A stretch of DNA of 64,000 bases, taken from NCBI GenBank assembly GCA_026710825.1, contig JAPOQH010000098.1, positions 29,986 to 93,985 on the forward strand, in the 5' to 3' direction. The notes under the pieces were generated by a model. It saw only the letters and a list, made by a program, of their open reading frames with translations. It did no database searches and was not told the DNA's origin. The translations under genes were made by a program, and so were the position numbers. Origin of the DNA: Chloroflexota bacterium (GTDB lineage Bacteria > Chloroflexota > Dehalococcoidia > Lucifugimonadales > UBA3495). Below, in pieces: positions 7,717-16,498 of the stretch (position 1 is the stretch's first letter; every line of letters begins with the position of its first letter).

Positions 7717-8915
7717 GCCAGCACGTCGAACCCGTAGCCTGAGGTGTTCAGCGCGCCCTCCGCGAACCGGGAGAACCGCAGCGGCGATATGTCCATCGTG
7801 GAAGCCTGTCCGTCGCCTATCAACTCGGCCATCAGCACCCCCACCATTGGCGAGAGCTTGAACCCGTGCCCGCTGAACCCGGTGCACACGTACAGGCCGT
7901 CGATTCCCTCGATTCGGTCCATGATCGGGTGCGAGTCCGGCGTGTTCGTGTACAGTCCCGCGTACCCCGCCGCAAGCTCCGCATCTGCAATCGGCGGAAT
8001 CCTCTGTGCCAGCCGCTGCCATATGTCCTGTATGAACGCCGGACTCGCTCGCTGCGCGAATACCTCCGGATCATCCACCACGTCAGAGTGGTTGCCGTTC
8101 CCCACCAGCGTCAACTCCTGCCCCTCGGGCCGGAAGTAAATCCGGTTGCCGATGTCCGCTCCGCCCGGATGGTGCGGCACCAGGTCCAGCGGGCGCCGGA
8201 AGTGCAGCACCTCGTGGCGCGTGGCGACCAGCGGCGCGTCGATGCCGTGCGACGTCAAAAACCTTGCCGACCACGGCCCGGTCGCCGCCACCGCGATGCC
8301 CGTCTCGACGCGTGTGCCGTCCGCTGCCACCACCGCCGTTACACGACTACCGTCCTCGCTGGTCTCAATCCCGGTCGCCGGCGTCTGCAGCCTGATGTTC
8401 ACCCCCTCGGCGCGGGCGCGGGTCGCGTATGCGTACGCCGTCCCCGATGCGTCGGCGTGCCCCGAGTAAGGCTCGTACGCGATGGCCGCCGCGTCCTCCA
8501 CCACAAAACCTGGCGCCAAGGCCGCGGCATCCCCCGCGCCGATGATGTCAGTGATGACGCCAACCGACTGCTGCGTCGCTATGTTGCCGCGAAACGTCTC
8601 CAGATCGTCCGCGCCCGCGAATACCAGGTACCCCGTTTCCGTGTAACCGCAATCACCGCCGATGATTTCGCCGAAGTTGCGGAAGATGTTCAGGCTCCTC
8701 CACGCCAACTCCGCGTTCACCGCCGTTGAATAGTGCATGCGGATGGCCCCGCTGCTCCGGCCCGTCGATCCGCTGCCCAGCGTGTCGCGCTCGAGCAGCA
8801 CGATGCGTCGCAATCCGTGTCTGTGCGCGGTCAGCGCCAGGTTGCAAGCGATGCTGCATCCCATCACCCCGCCGCCGATGATCACCACATCGGCAGTATC
8901 CGTCGTGGCAGTCAT
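7713..8915 (-). CDS. FAD-dependent oxidoreductase, DAO family (sarcosine/glycine oxidase-like)
   Basis: This 400-aa flavoenzyme has an N-terminal Rossmann dinucleotide motif (DVVIIGGGVMGCSIA), an ERDTLGSGSTGRSSG substrate loop and a closing GLYVCTGFSGHGFKLSP. These are characteristic of DAO-family amine and amino-acid oxidases such as sarcosine oxidase beta. It oxidises secondary amines or amino acids to imines. Its ends overlap both neighbours (ATGA junctions), placing it in an operon with the HEPN-like gene and the ABC exporter. Substrate not determinable. Confidence 0.88.
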   Translation of the reverse strand: MTATTDTADVVIIGGGVMGCSIACNLALTAHRHGLRRIVLLERDTLGSGSTGRSSGAIRMHYSTAVNAELAWRSLNIFRNFGEIIGGDCGYTETGYLVFAGADDLETFRGNIATQQSVGVITDIIGAGDAAALAPGFVVEDAAAIAYEPYSGHADASGTAYAYATRARAEGVNIRLQTPATGIETSEDGSRVTAVVAADGTRVETGIAVAATGPWSARFLTSHGIDAPLVATRHEVLHFRRPLDLVPHHPGGADIGNRIYFRPEGQELTLVGNGNHSDVVDDPEVFAQRASPAFIQDIWQRLAQRIPPIADAELAAGYAGLYTNTPDSHPIMDRIEGIDGLYVCTGFSGHGFKLSPMVGVLMAELIGDGQASTMDISPLRFSRFAEGALNTSGYGFDVLA

Positions 8916-9403
8916 CTTGACTCGTGCCCAGTTCCAAATATTTCCTGCAGCAGGTCAATCGCTTCTGCTGTGCTGCCGGCTCGCCTCAGGACGGTTTCGT
9001 CGGGCAGGTCGTTTTCGTAAAAATGTATGTGCAAGCTGTGGGCGGAGTTAGCCCCAACATCCAAAATGGCGCCGATTTCAGAGTTTGAACTCAACACCAG
9101 AGATGTGAGCCGCTCGGCTACACGGAGAACATTCGAATGGCTGCGCACGCGTAAACGGTGGTCGGCCGCGATCGCCTTGATGGTTTGTGTATAAGCGCCC
9201 CACGACTTCTCTGCAACTTGCCGGAGATCGCCGTCCGCCCGGCTTTTTTCAACATGCTCGCGGTAGTGCTCGAGACTGTCGCGGTACGTTGTCTTCAACT
9301 CGTCAGCCTCGGAATCGGTCAACGCGATCTCCGGGCGGTTGGGCAACCCAGTGCGAATAGCTTCCGACACCTGTTCCGACGGAAATTCCATTCGATGGAC
9401 CAT
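8912..9403 (-). CDS. HEPN-like helical protein (PaREP1-like)
   Basis: This 163-aa, mostly helical protein has the segment GDLRQVAEKSWGAYTQTIKAIA, which resembles the opening helices of PaREP1/HEPN-type proteins ('G-D-x-x-Q-A-x-E-K-x-W-x-A-x-x-x-A-I-K-A-x-A'). A strict R-x4-6-H ribonuclease motif is not evident, though RVRSHSN is a loose candidate. Start is ATG 9403, or ATG 9391 (MEFPSEQ). It overlaps the oxidoreductase downstream. Function unknown. Confidence 0.6.
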   Translation of the reverse strand: MVHRMEFPSEQVSEAIRTGLPNRPEIALTDSEADELKTTYRDSLEHYREHVEKSRADGDLRQVAEKSWGAYTQTIKAIAADHRLRVRSHSNVLRVAERLTSLVLSSNSEIGAILDVGANSAHSLHIHFYENDLPDETVLRRAGSTAEAIDLLQEIFGTGHESR

Positions 9404-9429
9404 ATCGGCTCCACATGCTATTTGTCACA

Positions 9430-9438
9430 ATCATAGCA
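9430..9438 (-). promoter_or_regulatory. Extended -10 element upstream of the HEPN-like gene
   Basis: On the minus strand this reads TGC-TATGAT, 26 bases upstream of the ATG at 9403. It probably drives the HEPN-like/oxidoreductase/ABC operon. Confidence 0.4.
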
Positions 9439-9453
9439 TGGCCGCGGATCTAC

Positions 9454-9822
9454 CTATGCCCGGTCCTTTTCCCGCCGGACCCTGAACGCTGCCCCTCGTT
9501 GCTTGCGCATCCAACGCAAAAACGATGCCACCCGCGGATTGGCCCGCAGCAGTTCCACGCTGTAAAGCTCATCGGCCAGCGTGGTCTCGGAGAACATCGC
9601 GTGGACTTGCCGGTGGCAGGTTGGGCAGAGCCGCGCCGTGGGCCCGTGGTTCCCGCCTCGCGCCCGGGGAACCAGGTGGTGCACCGTGAACCGGTCGACT
9701 TCCCGTTCACATAAAGCGCAGTGGACTTCATCGCCGAGAACGCGGCGCCGGGCTTCGACGCGGTTCGCTCCCTGATCCGGGTTGATCGCTCCTTGATCCG
9801 GGCTGATCGTTGGGGCTGTCAT
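9454..9822 (-). CDS. HNH endonuclease domain protein
   Basis: This protein of about 122 aa has CALCER (CxxC zinc knuckle), VHHLVPRARGG, the first HNH histidine pair, and LCPTCHRQVH, the second CxxC with the final HNH histidines. The fold is that of HNH nucleases, here in a stand-alone form. ATG 9822 has AAGGA at good spacing; an in-frame ATG at 9873 would add a very basic 17-residue tail and overlap the upstream gene. Its role is unknown; no methylase or phage genes are nearby. Confidence 0.75.
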   Translation of the reverse strand: MTAPTISPDQGAINPDQGANRVEARRRVLGDEVHCALCEREVDRFTVHHLVPRARGGNHGPTARLCPTCHRQVHAMFSETTLADELYSVELLRANPRVASFLRWMRKQRGAAFRVRREKDRA

Positions 9823-9865
9823 GGATCCGTCCTTCGCCCCGCGAGACCGAGTGCGGCCCCGTTTT

Positions 9866-10354
9866 CTAGCCATCCCTGCGCGTGCCGGACGTGTCCAGGA
9901 ATCGCCAACCTGGCAGGTCCACCTGCCACTGGGCGTCCTCGTACAACATCGGTATCATCAACCCGGACATCAGTTGGCTGTGCTGGACCACCGTTTCGTC
10001 TTTCACTCCAAACGGCAGGAAGACGAACGCGTGCGCGTCATCCACGTAACGCGTCGGCGCCGCCGCCAGTTCCGACAGGTCCTCCAGCGGCCAGAGCCTC
10101 AATACCGTGGTGCGAAAGTCGTCCAGCAGCGACCCCCGCATAGGATGGCCGGAGTCGTAGGCGGCCCGGTATGCCACCTGCATGTCGATGCTCAGGCGTG
10201 TCGCCCACACCCCCAGCCGCATGCCCCGAGTTTCCTTGGAGAGCATCGACCACGCCAGGTCCATGTCCCCGTCCCTTATGGACTCGGCGAACAGGCCGGC
10301 CCGTTGCCCCACTTCGTCAGGTTCCTGGCTCCGGCGCTGTCCGGGCATTCGCAT
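9866..10354 (-). CDS. Hypothetical protein
   Basis: About 162 aa, not recognised. The N-terminal part (VGQRAGLFAESIRDGDMDLAW) followed by mixed strands, with a FVFLPFGVKDETVVQHS strand and a WQVDLPGW ending, is compatible with an NTF2-like or SnoaL-type cone fold, but this is only an impression. Starts at 10381, 10354 and 10348 are possible; 10354 follows a purine-rich GGCGGAAAC. No signal peptide. Confidence 0.5.
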   Translation of the reverse strand: MRMPGQRRSQEPDEVGQRAGLFAESIRDGDMDLAWSMLSKETRGMRLGVWATRLSIDMQVAYRAAYDSGHPMRGSLLDDFRTTVLRLWPLEDLSELAAAPTRYVDDAHAFVFLPFGVKDETVVQHSQLMSGLMIPMLYEDAQWQVDLPGWRFLDTSGTRRDG

Positions 10355-10429
10355 GTTTCCGCCATCCCTCCGGGTCAACATAGCGCCCAGTGGCGTCCCC
10401 GAAGCAGTTCACATTCTATGGGTTAAAGG

Positions 10430-11233
10430 TCATACCGGCAAACCAATAAACCGCTCTGGTATCGTGTCAGCTTGCACGCCGACCGCGTCTCCTACCCGCA
10501 CCGCGCCTGGCTTCTCCACGATTCCGTACATCCCGAAATATCCCGCCAACGCGTTGGGCCGGTAACCCAGAATCGACCGCACCACTTCTGCGTCCGTTTC
10601 TCCGGTGACCGGGTGCTGGTCCACGATGGCGCAGCGAGGGTCCGGCGCAAGCACCCGTACCACCGCGTCGCCCACGGTGAGGGTGTGGTTGATCCATCCG
10701 TCCTCTTCGTGCGGCTCGCAGCCGTCCAGCAGCAACGTGGGCCGGAACCGGTCAGTGGCCAAGCACTCATCCTCCGACATTCCCATTTCGGCCGACAGGC
10801 GCTCCACTGATGCTCGCGATAGCACTGATACCGGAAACTCGTCGAACACCTGGCAGGGCAGGACCGACATCATCAGCACCGCCGGCTGATCGCAGAAGTC
10901 GCTGATCGCTTGCATCCAATCGCCCTGCAGCGCGCGGCCGCGCACCCGGCGGCCCCAGATTATCGTCCAGACCGGCCGGTCCAACTCCGGCTGTCCCTCC
11001 AGTACCCGCCCGTCCGGGAACTCAATGCGCAGTTGTTCCGACTCCGGATCCCAGGACGTCACCAACTGCGCCAACTTGCCCACATTCCGCCGGGACAGCA
11101 GACGCCCCGAGCTGTTCACCAGGTAAAACCGCCTGTCGTCGGTGATCCCGCCCAACTCCAGGTTGACTGATTCCAGCGGTACCAGCGCCATCGACTTCAC
11201 CGGCGCAATGTTGATTTCGGCGACTGTGATCAT
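10430..11233 (-). CDS. MOSC domain protein with N-terminal beta-barrel domain
   Basis: This 267-aa protein opens with the MOSC_N beta-barrel (VAEINIAPVKSMALVPLESVNLELGGITDDRRF) followed by the MOSC domain. The MOSC fold is shared with molybdenum cofactor sulfurase C-termini and YiiM/mARC-type proteins that bind a sulfurated Mo cofactor. The key cysteine region reads LAPDPRCAIVDQHP, matching the 'R-C-x-x-x-x-x-x-P' motif of mARC-like MOSC proteins, so Mo-cofactor binding is likely. GGAG precedes ATG 11233. It follows the HpaB-type gene closely. Confidence 0.88.
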   Translation of the reverse strand: MITVAEINIAPVKSMALVPLESVNLELGGITDDRRFYLVNSSGRLLSRRNVGKLAQLVTSWDPESEQLRIEFPDGRVLEGQPELDRPVWTIIWGRRVRGRALQGDWMQAISDFCDQPAVLMMSVLPCQVFDEFPVSVLSRASVERLSAEMGMSEDECLATDRFRPTLLLDGCEPHEEDGWINHTLTVGDAVVRVLAPDPRCAIVDQHPVTGETDAEVVRSILGYRPNALAGYFGMYGIVEKPGAVRVGDAVGVQADTIPERFIGLPV

Positions 11234-11258
11234 ATCGGTCACTCCAGCGACGGGTTGC

Positions 11259-12713
11259 TTACTCCAGAGACAGGAATTCTTCCACCATGTCCCGCTGCGC
11301 TCCGCGGTCGTATATCTGGTACAGCAACGCCGCGTTGCGCGCTCCGTCGCCGCCGAAATATCGCTCGTAAAGCGTCTGCCTGCTCCCGAACGCGCTGCAA
11401 GACACGTCCCACGCCAGCCGGAACAATCGGATGCGTTCCTCCGCCGTCGCGGTGTCTGTGTCCATGTACTCCCGGATATCCTCCGCCAGCGGCCCGTTCA
11501 GGTCCGCCTCCGCGGGCAGCGCCATCAGGCTGCTCGATCCCAGCAGATGCAGGATCTCCGTCATTCGCGGATACATGTCGATCATCTTCTTCCGCGCTAC
11601 CAGCAGCGGCCGGTAGTCGGGGCAGAATATCCCCCACTCGTCCACAGATGCCTGCGCCTCCGATGCCGCCAGCAGCGCCTTGGTGATCTCCAGGTTCTCG
11701 ATGATCTCGGCGATCAGATGCTGGGTGGCCGGCAGGTCGCCCGACCCCAGCGTGTCCACCATCAGCGTCGCCAGCCCCAGCATGAACTCGCACTTCACCA
11801 CGTTCTTGGTCACCACCTGGTGGGCCGTGTGCGCGTTGCGGTTGGTTCGTTCTCCCCATTGGTTGCACAACGCAACGTCGTTGTACAGGAACACCCGCTC
11901 CCAGGGAACCAGCACATCGTCAAAAAACACGATGGCGTCCATCTCCTCGAAGCGGCTGCCCGCCGGATGGTCGAAATGTGACCGGCCCAGGTCAACTGAG
12001 TCCCTGCACTGGAACTTGAGCCCTTCGGTGTTGCACGGTATCGCGAACCCGAAGGCGTACCGCCCTTCGTCGCCCGCCGGTACCCTGCGTGTCCGCGCCG
12101 GATACACCGCAATCTCGTCCGACAACGGCCCCAGGGTTGCCAGCACGCGTGCTCCGCGCACCACCAGGCCTGCGTCCGTCTCTTTCGCCACCGATAGCGC
12201 CACCTCGGTCCGGTCATCAAACGGCGTTGCGCCCACCGCCCTGCTGCGCTGCAGGTTCACCAGCGTATGGGTCATCACAATGTCGTTTTCCCGGATGTAT
12301 TCGTAATAGTCCAGGATGTTCTGCTTGAACTCCGGCCGGTTCAACCCCGAATAGTCCGATGCCGCTGCCATCGACGTCACCGCCACGTTCAGAAAATCCG
12401 GCGTCCGACCCATCATCCCGCACGAAAGCTTGGCCCAGTTGCGCATCATGTTCCGCCGCCGCGCCAGATCCTCCGCGTTGCGCGGCATGATGAACGAAAG
12501 ACCCACCGGATCGCCCGTGCTCGGTGACGTATACGTCATCTCGTCGTGCAACGCCGGCGCGTGCTGCATGTCCAGCAGACCCGCAACCGTCCGCAGACCT
12601 CCGGCAAACGCCGGATGCGTGGTCACGTCCTTGACCCGTTCCCCGCCGATGTACACCTCCGCCGCCCGGTCCCGAATGCCGGCGATGTACTGTGCTCCGG
12701 TTCGTGCTGGCAT
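11259..12713 (-). CDS. HpaB family flavin-dependent monooxygenase / 4-hydroxybutyryl-CoA dehydratase-like protein
   Basis: This 484-aa protein is full length for the 4-hydroxyphenylacetate 3-monooxygenase large-subunit family. The N-terminus RTGAQYIAGIRD is diagnostic, followed by the THTLVNLQ region, the beta domain and EEMDAIVFFDDVLVPWERVF, then an all-helical C-terminal domain. These enzymes use FADH2 from a separate reductase to hydroxylate phenols; a close branch dehydrates 4-hydroxybutyryl-CoA with an Fe-S cluster. No reductase is adjacent. GGAGGAA precedes the ATG. Confidence 0.88.
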   Translation of the reverse strand: MPARTGAQYIAGIRDRAAEVYIGGERVKDVTTHPAFAGGLRTVAGLLDMQHAPALHDEMTYTSPSTGDPVGLSFIMPRNAEDLARRRNMMRNWAKLSCGMMGRTPDFLNVAVTSMAAASDYSGLNRPEFKQNILDYYEYIRENDIVMTHTLVNLQRSRAVGATPFDDRTEVALSVAKETDAGLVVRGARVLATLGPLSDEIAVYPARTRRVPAGDEGRYAFGFAIPCNTEGLKFQCRDSVDLGRSHFDHPAGSRFEEMDAIVFFDDVLVPWERVFLYNDVALCNQWGERTNRNAHTAHQVVTKNVVKCEFMLGLATLMVDTLGSGDLPATQHLIAEIIENLEITKALLAASEAQASVDEWGIFCPDYRPLLVARKKMIDMYPRMTEILHLLGSSSLMALPAEADLNGPLAEDIREYMDTDTATAEERIRLFRLAWDVSCSAFGSRQTLYERYFGGDGARNAALLYQIYDRGAQRDMVEEFLSLE

Positions 12714-12759
12714 CGTGGTTCCTCCTCTGGCGGATTTCGCCGGATTATTGATACCGGAT

Positions 12760-13170
12760 TCAGACGACGAACTCGTCCCCGATCGACCGCCGCGCCTCTG
12801 CGGTGTCGTCGGTGGTCAGGCCGATCATCGCGTATCCATCTTGCCGGCCCAGAATGTGCATGCTCTGGATGTTCACGCCGGCCTGTTTGAGACGGTCCGC
12901 CACCGAGGCCAATTCCCCCGGTTGATCGGGCAGCCGTATCACCAGCGCGTCGTCGCCCACCGCTTTGAAACCCGCCTGGTTCAGCACGTAGAGCGCATGG
13001 TCGTACCGGTCCACCGTGAGGATGATCGCGCCGCGACTGCCGGCCGATTCGGTGTTCAGGCTCTCGATGTTGATCCCCTCGCCGGCCAGCGCTCCGGTGA
13101 TGCCGGCAATCACCCCGACTTCGTTGTCCGCCATTATGACGATGCGGTTTGCCAGGTCCGGTTGGTTCAT
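12760..13170 (-). CDS. Tandem ACT-domain protein
   Basis: This 136-aa protein consists of two ACT ligand-binding domains. The first (residues about 8-65) has VGVIAGITGALAGEGINIESL; the second (about 72-136) has PGELASVADRLKQAGVNIQSM. ACT pairs bind amino acids and regulate partner enzymes, as in the small AHAS subunit or YkfA-like proteins. It lies 13 bases downstream of the histidine decarboxylase gene, so histidine, or another amino acid, is a plausible ligand (inference). Confidence 0.85.
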   Translation of the reverse strand: MNQPDLANRIVIMADNEVGVIAGITGALAGEGINIESLNTESAGSRGAIILTVDRYDHALYVLNQAGFKAVGDDALVIRLPDQPGELASVADRLKQAGVNIQSMHILGRQDGYAMIGLTTDDTAEARRSIGDEFVV

Positions 13171-13183
13171 CGCTCGGCTCTCC

Positions 13184-14314
13184 TTACCTGGCGCAATCCG
13201 TTACCAGTTCATCGATCATCTCCCGCGTCACGTGCGGCATCGTGATGATGTGAGCGATATCCCCTTCCGGCGCGATTTGCCACTTGCGAAACACCTCCGG
13301 CCCAGGCCGCTCGAACACCACGGTAACTGAATTCTTGTGCCGCCAGGCCGGAATCCCGCGCTCGTTGAATTGACCAACCGCGTATTCGGCCGTGTCCAAC
13401 ATCCCGGCGACCAACTTGCGGAACCCCTCGTCACCGTAGTTCGCCAGGGCATACCACATCATCAGCGGACCGATCGCGCTCCGCGAACCCGAAAGCGTCG
13501 TGTCCTGCACCCCCACCAGTTCGATCGCCCTGCCAACCCGCTCCACGTGCGTTTTCTTGGTTACGACTACTCCGCACGGCAACGGCGCCCCGATCAACTT
13601 GTGCCCGCTCACCGACACGCTGTCCACGCCAACGTCAAACCCGAACGGCTGCGGATCGTCCACGAACGGCAGGATCATCCCGCTCAGCGCCGCGTCCGCG
13701 TGTATGTAATAGTTGGTTACGGCCAATTCTTCCAGGATGGCGCGTATGCGCACTATGTCGTCCACCGCACCGCGCATCGTCGTCCCGATGGTCGCCATGA
13801 TCACCGCCGGCACGTCCCGGTGCACCCTTACCATATCCTGAAGGTCGTCGTAGTCGATCTCGCCGTTCTCCTGCCTCTTGATCATGATGTACCGGGCATT
13901 CAACAGGCGAACATTCTTCAGCACGCTGTAGTGGGTTTCTTCGGAGAAGTAGAATATCGCGTTCGGGTACATCTCCCGGGCCAGGTACAGCCCATACATG
14001 TTCCCCTCTGTGCCACCCGAGGTCACGTAACCCCACGCTTCGTCCGGAGAGATCCTCAGCAACTCTGCGAACCGGTTGACCACCTCTCGTTCAAATGCAT
14101 GGGAGTTGCTTCGGTAGTTGCTGTGGTGAAACGGGTCGCCCACATTGTTGACCGAATAGTTCAGGAACGGCAGCACGGCGGAGAAATCAAAATTCTGATT
14201 CGTCGGGTAGCCGACCTGCCATTGACCAGCCTCTTCAAGTTCATTCAGCAGTTCGTCCAGTCGTTCCTGTATTGCTGATTGCTCGAGAGCAGAGGTGCCC
14301 AGCGTTTCGGTCAT
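13184..14314 (-). CDS. hdc: Histidine decarboxylase (PLP-dependent, group II)
   Basis: This 376-aa fold-type I PLP enzyme has the group II decarboxylase layout: GGTEGNMYGLYLARE (cofactor-binding), ETHYSVLKN (ring-stacking His), HADAALSG (PLP Asp) and SVSGHKLIGAP with the Schiff-base lysine. Length and motifs match bacterial PLP histidine decarboxylases, which form histamine and CO2; other acidic or aromatic amino acids cannot be fully excluded. GAGGA precedes the ATG at 14314. The region around the start is a 20-bp imperfect tandem duplication. Confidence 0.88.
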   Translation of the reverse strand: MTETLGTSALEQSAIQERLDELLNELEEAGQWQVGYPTNQNFDFSAVLPFLNYSVNNVGDPFHHSNYRSNSHAFEREVVNRFAELLRISPDEAWGYVTSGGTEGNMYGLYLAREMYPNAIFYFSEETHYSVLKNVRLLNARYIMIKRQENGEIDYDDLQDMVRVHRDVPAVIMATIGTTMRGAVDDIVRIRAILEELAVTNYYIHADAALSGMILPFVDDPQPFGFDVGVDSVSVSGHKLIGAPLPCGVVVTKKTHVERVGRAIELVGVQDTTLSGSRSAIGPLMMWYALANYGDEGFRKLVAGMLDTAEYAVGQFNERGIPAWRHKNSVTVVFERPGPEVFRKWQIAPEGDIAHIITMPHVTREMIDELVTDCAR

Positions 14315-14380
14315 GTCTTCGTATCCTCGGTCATGTCTTCGTTTCCTCAGACGTCATCGGTCGTCGAAAACGCATGCGGA

Positions 14381-14409
14381 TTGCCGCCGTCGCAAGGGTA
14401 TGCTATACC
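14381..14409 (+). promoter_or_regulatory. Promoter of the alpha/beta hydrolase gene
   Basis: TTGCCG at 14381-14386, a 17-base spacer ending in TGC, and TATACC at 14404-14409 form a sigma70-like promoter with extended -10. The start codon lies 31 bases after the -10. Confidence 0.5.
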
Positions 14410-14439
14410 GGCACAAACCGCAATCAGCGGAGGTCACTC

Positions 14440-15252
14440 ATGCCCACCATCCAACGCGGCGATGCCCAACTCCACTACTACCTCGACGACTTCACCGATC
14501 CGTGGCGTACGTCCCGCGACGCCATCGTGCTCCAGCACGGTTTCTCCCGAAACGGCAACTTCTGGTACAACTGGCCGCCCCTGCTCAGCCGCGAGTACCG
14601 CGTCATACGGCCCGATATGCGCGGCATGGGCCTGTCGACAATCGACCCAGACCGCTACGAACCCACCCTCGACACCCTCATGGGCGACCTGCTCGCCATC
14701 CTCGACGACGCTGGCGCAGAGCGCGTCGTGTACGTAGGCGAGTCGTTCGGCGGCATCATGGGCATGCAATTCGCCCACGATCACCCCGACCGGTGCCGCG
14801 CCCTCGTGTTGTGCAATTCTCCCTGCCGCCTCACCCGCCGCGAAAACTCCACCCCCGGCGGAAGCTGGCTCGCCACCATGGAACAGGGAGGCATCGGCGC
14901 CTGGTCCGCCGCCACCATCAACTTCCGTCTCGACATGCGCCACGCCGCCGAAGGTCTGAAGGACTGGTATATCGCCGAGATGGACAAAACACCCGGTGAA
15001 ATCGGGCAGGCCCTGCACAGCTACCTGGACAGTCTCGACTTCGGCCCCCACCTCAAGGACATCTCGGTCCCAACCCTGTTGCTGACCGGCGACGAATCCC
15101 TCACCACCAGCATGGAACAGCAGGAGTTCATGGCCGCCGAAATCCCCAACAGCCGGCTCGTCACGTGGCCCGGTCTCGGCCACGGCGTCAACGTCATCTA
15201 CCCCGAGTGGTGCGTTGACCGGATGCGCGAGTTCCTCGGCGAAACGGCGTAA
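14440..15252 (+). CDS. Alpha/beta fold hydrolase
   Basis: This 270-aa protein has the classic fold. The oxyanion region is LQHGFSRNG, the nucleophile elbow is VGESFGG with Ser near residue 106, the acid is in LLTGDESL and the final His in GLGHGVN. The family covers esterases, lactonases and C-C hydrolases such as MhpC or 3-oxoadipate enol-lactonase. GGAGG sits 7 bases before ATG 14440. It is transcribed away from the histidine decarboxylase cluster and is flanked by a possible own promoter. Confidence 0.9.
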   Translation: MPTIQRGDAQLHYYLDDFTDPWRTSRDAIVLQHGFSRNGNFWYNWPPLLSREYRVIRPDMRGMGLSTIDPDRYEPTLDTLMGDLLAILDDAGAERVVYVGESFGGIMGMQFAHDHPDRCRALVLCNSPCRLTRRENSTPGGSWLATMEQGGIGAWSAATINFRLDMRHAAEGLKDWYIAEMDKTPGEIGQALHSYLDSLDFGPHLKDISVPTLLLTGDESLTTSMEQQEFMAAEIPNSRLVTWPGLGHGVNVIYPEWCVDRMREFLGETA

Positions 15253-15282
15253 CCGGTCAGGCCGGCTGCGTCATCTCCGTGC

Positions 15283-16353
15283 CTACCAGCCGGAGTTGCG
15301 CTCGGCCCAGCGTTTTTGCGCCTTCTCCAGGTTGATCCGCGTGAGATCGTCGTGCGGATCAATCAGCATCGCCTGCTCGAAATCAGCAATCGCCTTCGGA
15401 TCGTCTCCGAGGCAGAAAAAGGCGTACCCGCGGCCGTTGTAGGCGTCTGCGAACTCCCGGTCCAGCGAAATCGCGCGGTTGAAGTCGTTGATCGCCCGCT
15501 CGAACTCGCCCATGTGGCCCCACGTCAGCGCGCGGTGATACCACGCCTCAACATGCTCACGGTTGAGGCTGATCGCTTTCCCGAAACTGGTGATTGCCGT
15601 CTGGAAATCACCCTGCTGTCGGGATGACACGCCCCGCTGAATCAGGGCGTCCATCTGATCGCCGCCATCGATACCATACGCCGGTGGTGCAGGCGTCGCC
15701 GCTGGCTCGGATGCCGTGTATCGAGCGGCCGCCTGCGTTGGTTCCCGGTCCGCGTACTGTGGAGCCGCCGGCGCCGGTTCCCGCTCTGCGTACTGCGATG
15801 CGGTCGGCGTTGGTTCGGGTGCTGCGTATTGTGGCTCCGGTGACACAGGACGCGATGTCGGTGCCTGTGCTGCCGGTTCGCGTTCCCCGGTCGTTCGCGT
15901 CGCCGTGGACTCCGCCGATCCGTACCGTGTGCGGCGCAACCGGTCTTTGGCCCGGCTCACCCGGTCTCCCTCATTCCTGGCTCCGACCCCTATCAACAGC
16001 CGCTCGATGGAATCCAGCGCCCGGTCGAGGTCATCCTCATTGAAAGTATCCATGTGAGCCCATCGGTTGCGCGTTTCCCGAAGCTCGGATACCAAGCTCC
16101 GTTCGTATGATCCAAGGTGGTCGCGAAACACGTCGTTCCAGCCGCTGACCATCACTTTCAACATCATCGCCACGTCACCCTCGACGTCGCCGTAGATGTC
16201 CGCGTCGTCGGGCACGTACTGCCCCCTGCCCGCCGCTTCCCGCAGCATGCGGGTCACGTATGGGCCAAGGCCGACCCCCAGCAGTTGAAGGGCATTCCCA
16301 ACCAGGCTGTGGTTATTGGACTTGGTGGTGTTGCTGTTCTTGGTAGTCGTCAT
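15283..16353 (-). CDS. Swt1-type HEPN domain protein with C-terminal TPR repeats
   Basis: This 356-aa protein has three parts. Residues about 15-115 form an Swt1/HEPN-like helical domain (LLGVGLGPYVTRML; ETRNRWAHMDTFNEDDLDRALDSIERLL), with the R-N-x-x-A-H ribonuclease-type motif seen in RNRWAH. Residues about 155-230 are a proline/alanine-rich linker containing four 12-residue units beginning with (P/S/A)(Q/R)Y(A/T). Residues about 240-350 hold three TPR units. Swt1-HEPN domains occur in RNA-targeting and defence proteins; TPRs suggest protein partners. No adjacent partner is obvious. Confidence 0.8.
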   Translation of the reverse strand: MTTTKNSNTTKSNNHSLVGNALQLLGVGLGPYVTRMLREAAGRGQYVPDDADIYGDVEGDVAMMLKVMVSGWNDVFRDHLGSYERSLVSELRETRNRWAHMDTFNEDDLDRALDSIERLLIGVGARNEGDRVSRAKDRLRRTRYGSAESTATRTTGEREPAAQAPTSRPVSPEPQYAAPEPTPTASQYAEREPAPAAPQYADREPTQAAARYTASEPAATPAPPAYGIDGGDQMDALIQRGVSSRQQGDFQTAITSFGKAISLNREHVEAWYHRALTWGHMGEFERAINDFNRAISLDREFADAYNGRGYAFFCLGDDPKAIADFEQAMLIDPHDDLTRINLEKAQKRWAERNSGW

Positions 16354-16498
16354 ACGAGCATCCCTGCCGCAGGCGTGCGGCTGTACGTAAGTGCCGTCGA
16401 TAGCCGCGAGACGGTTTTACTCACGCCCACCGTAGCACATACGCCGCACCGCCCGCCGTGGCATGGACGTGCGATTTCTGCGATTTGATGGCAAGTTT

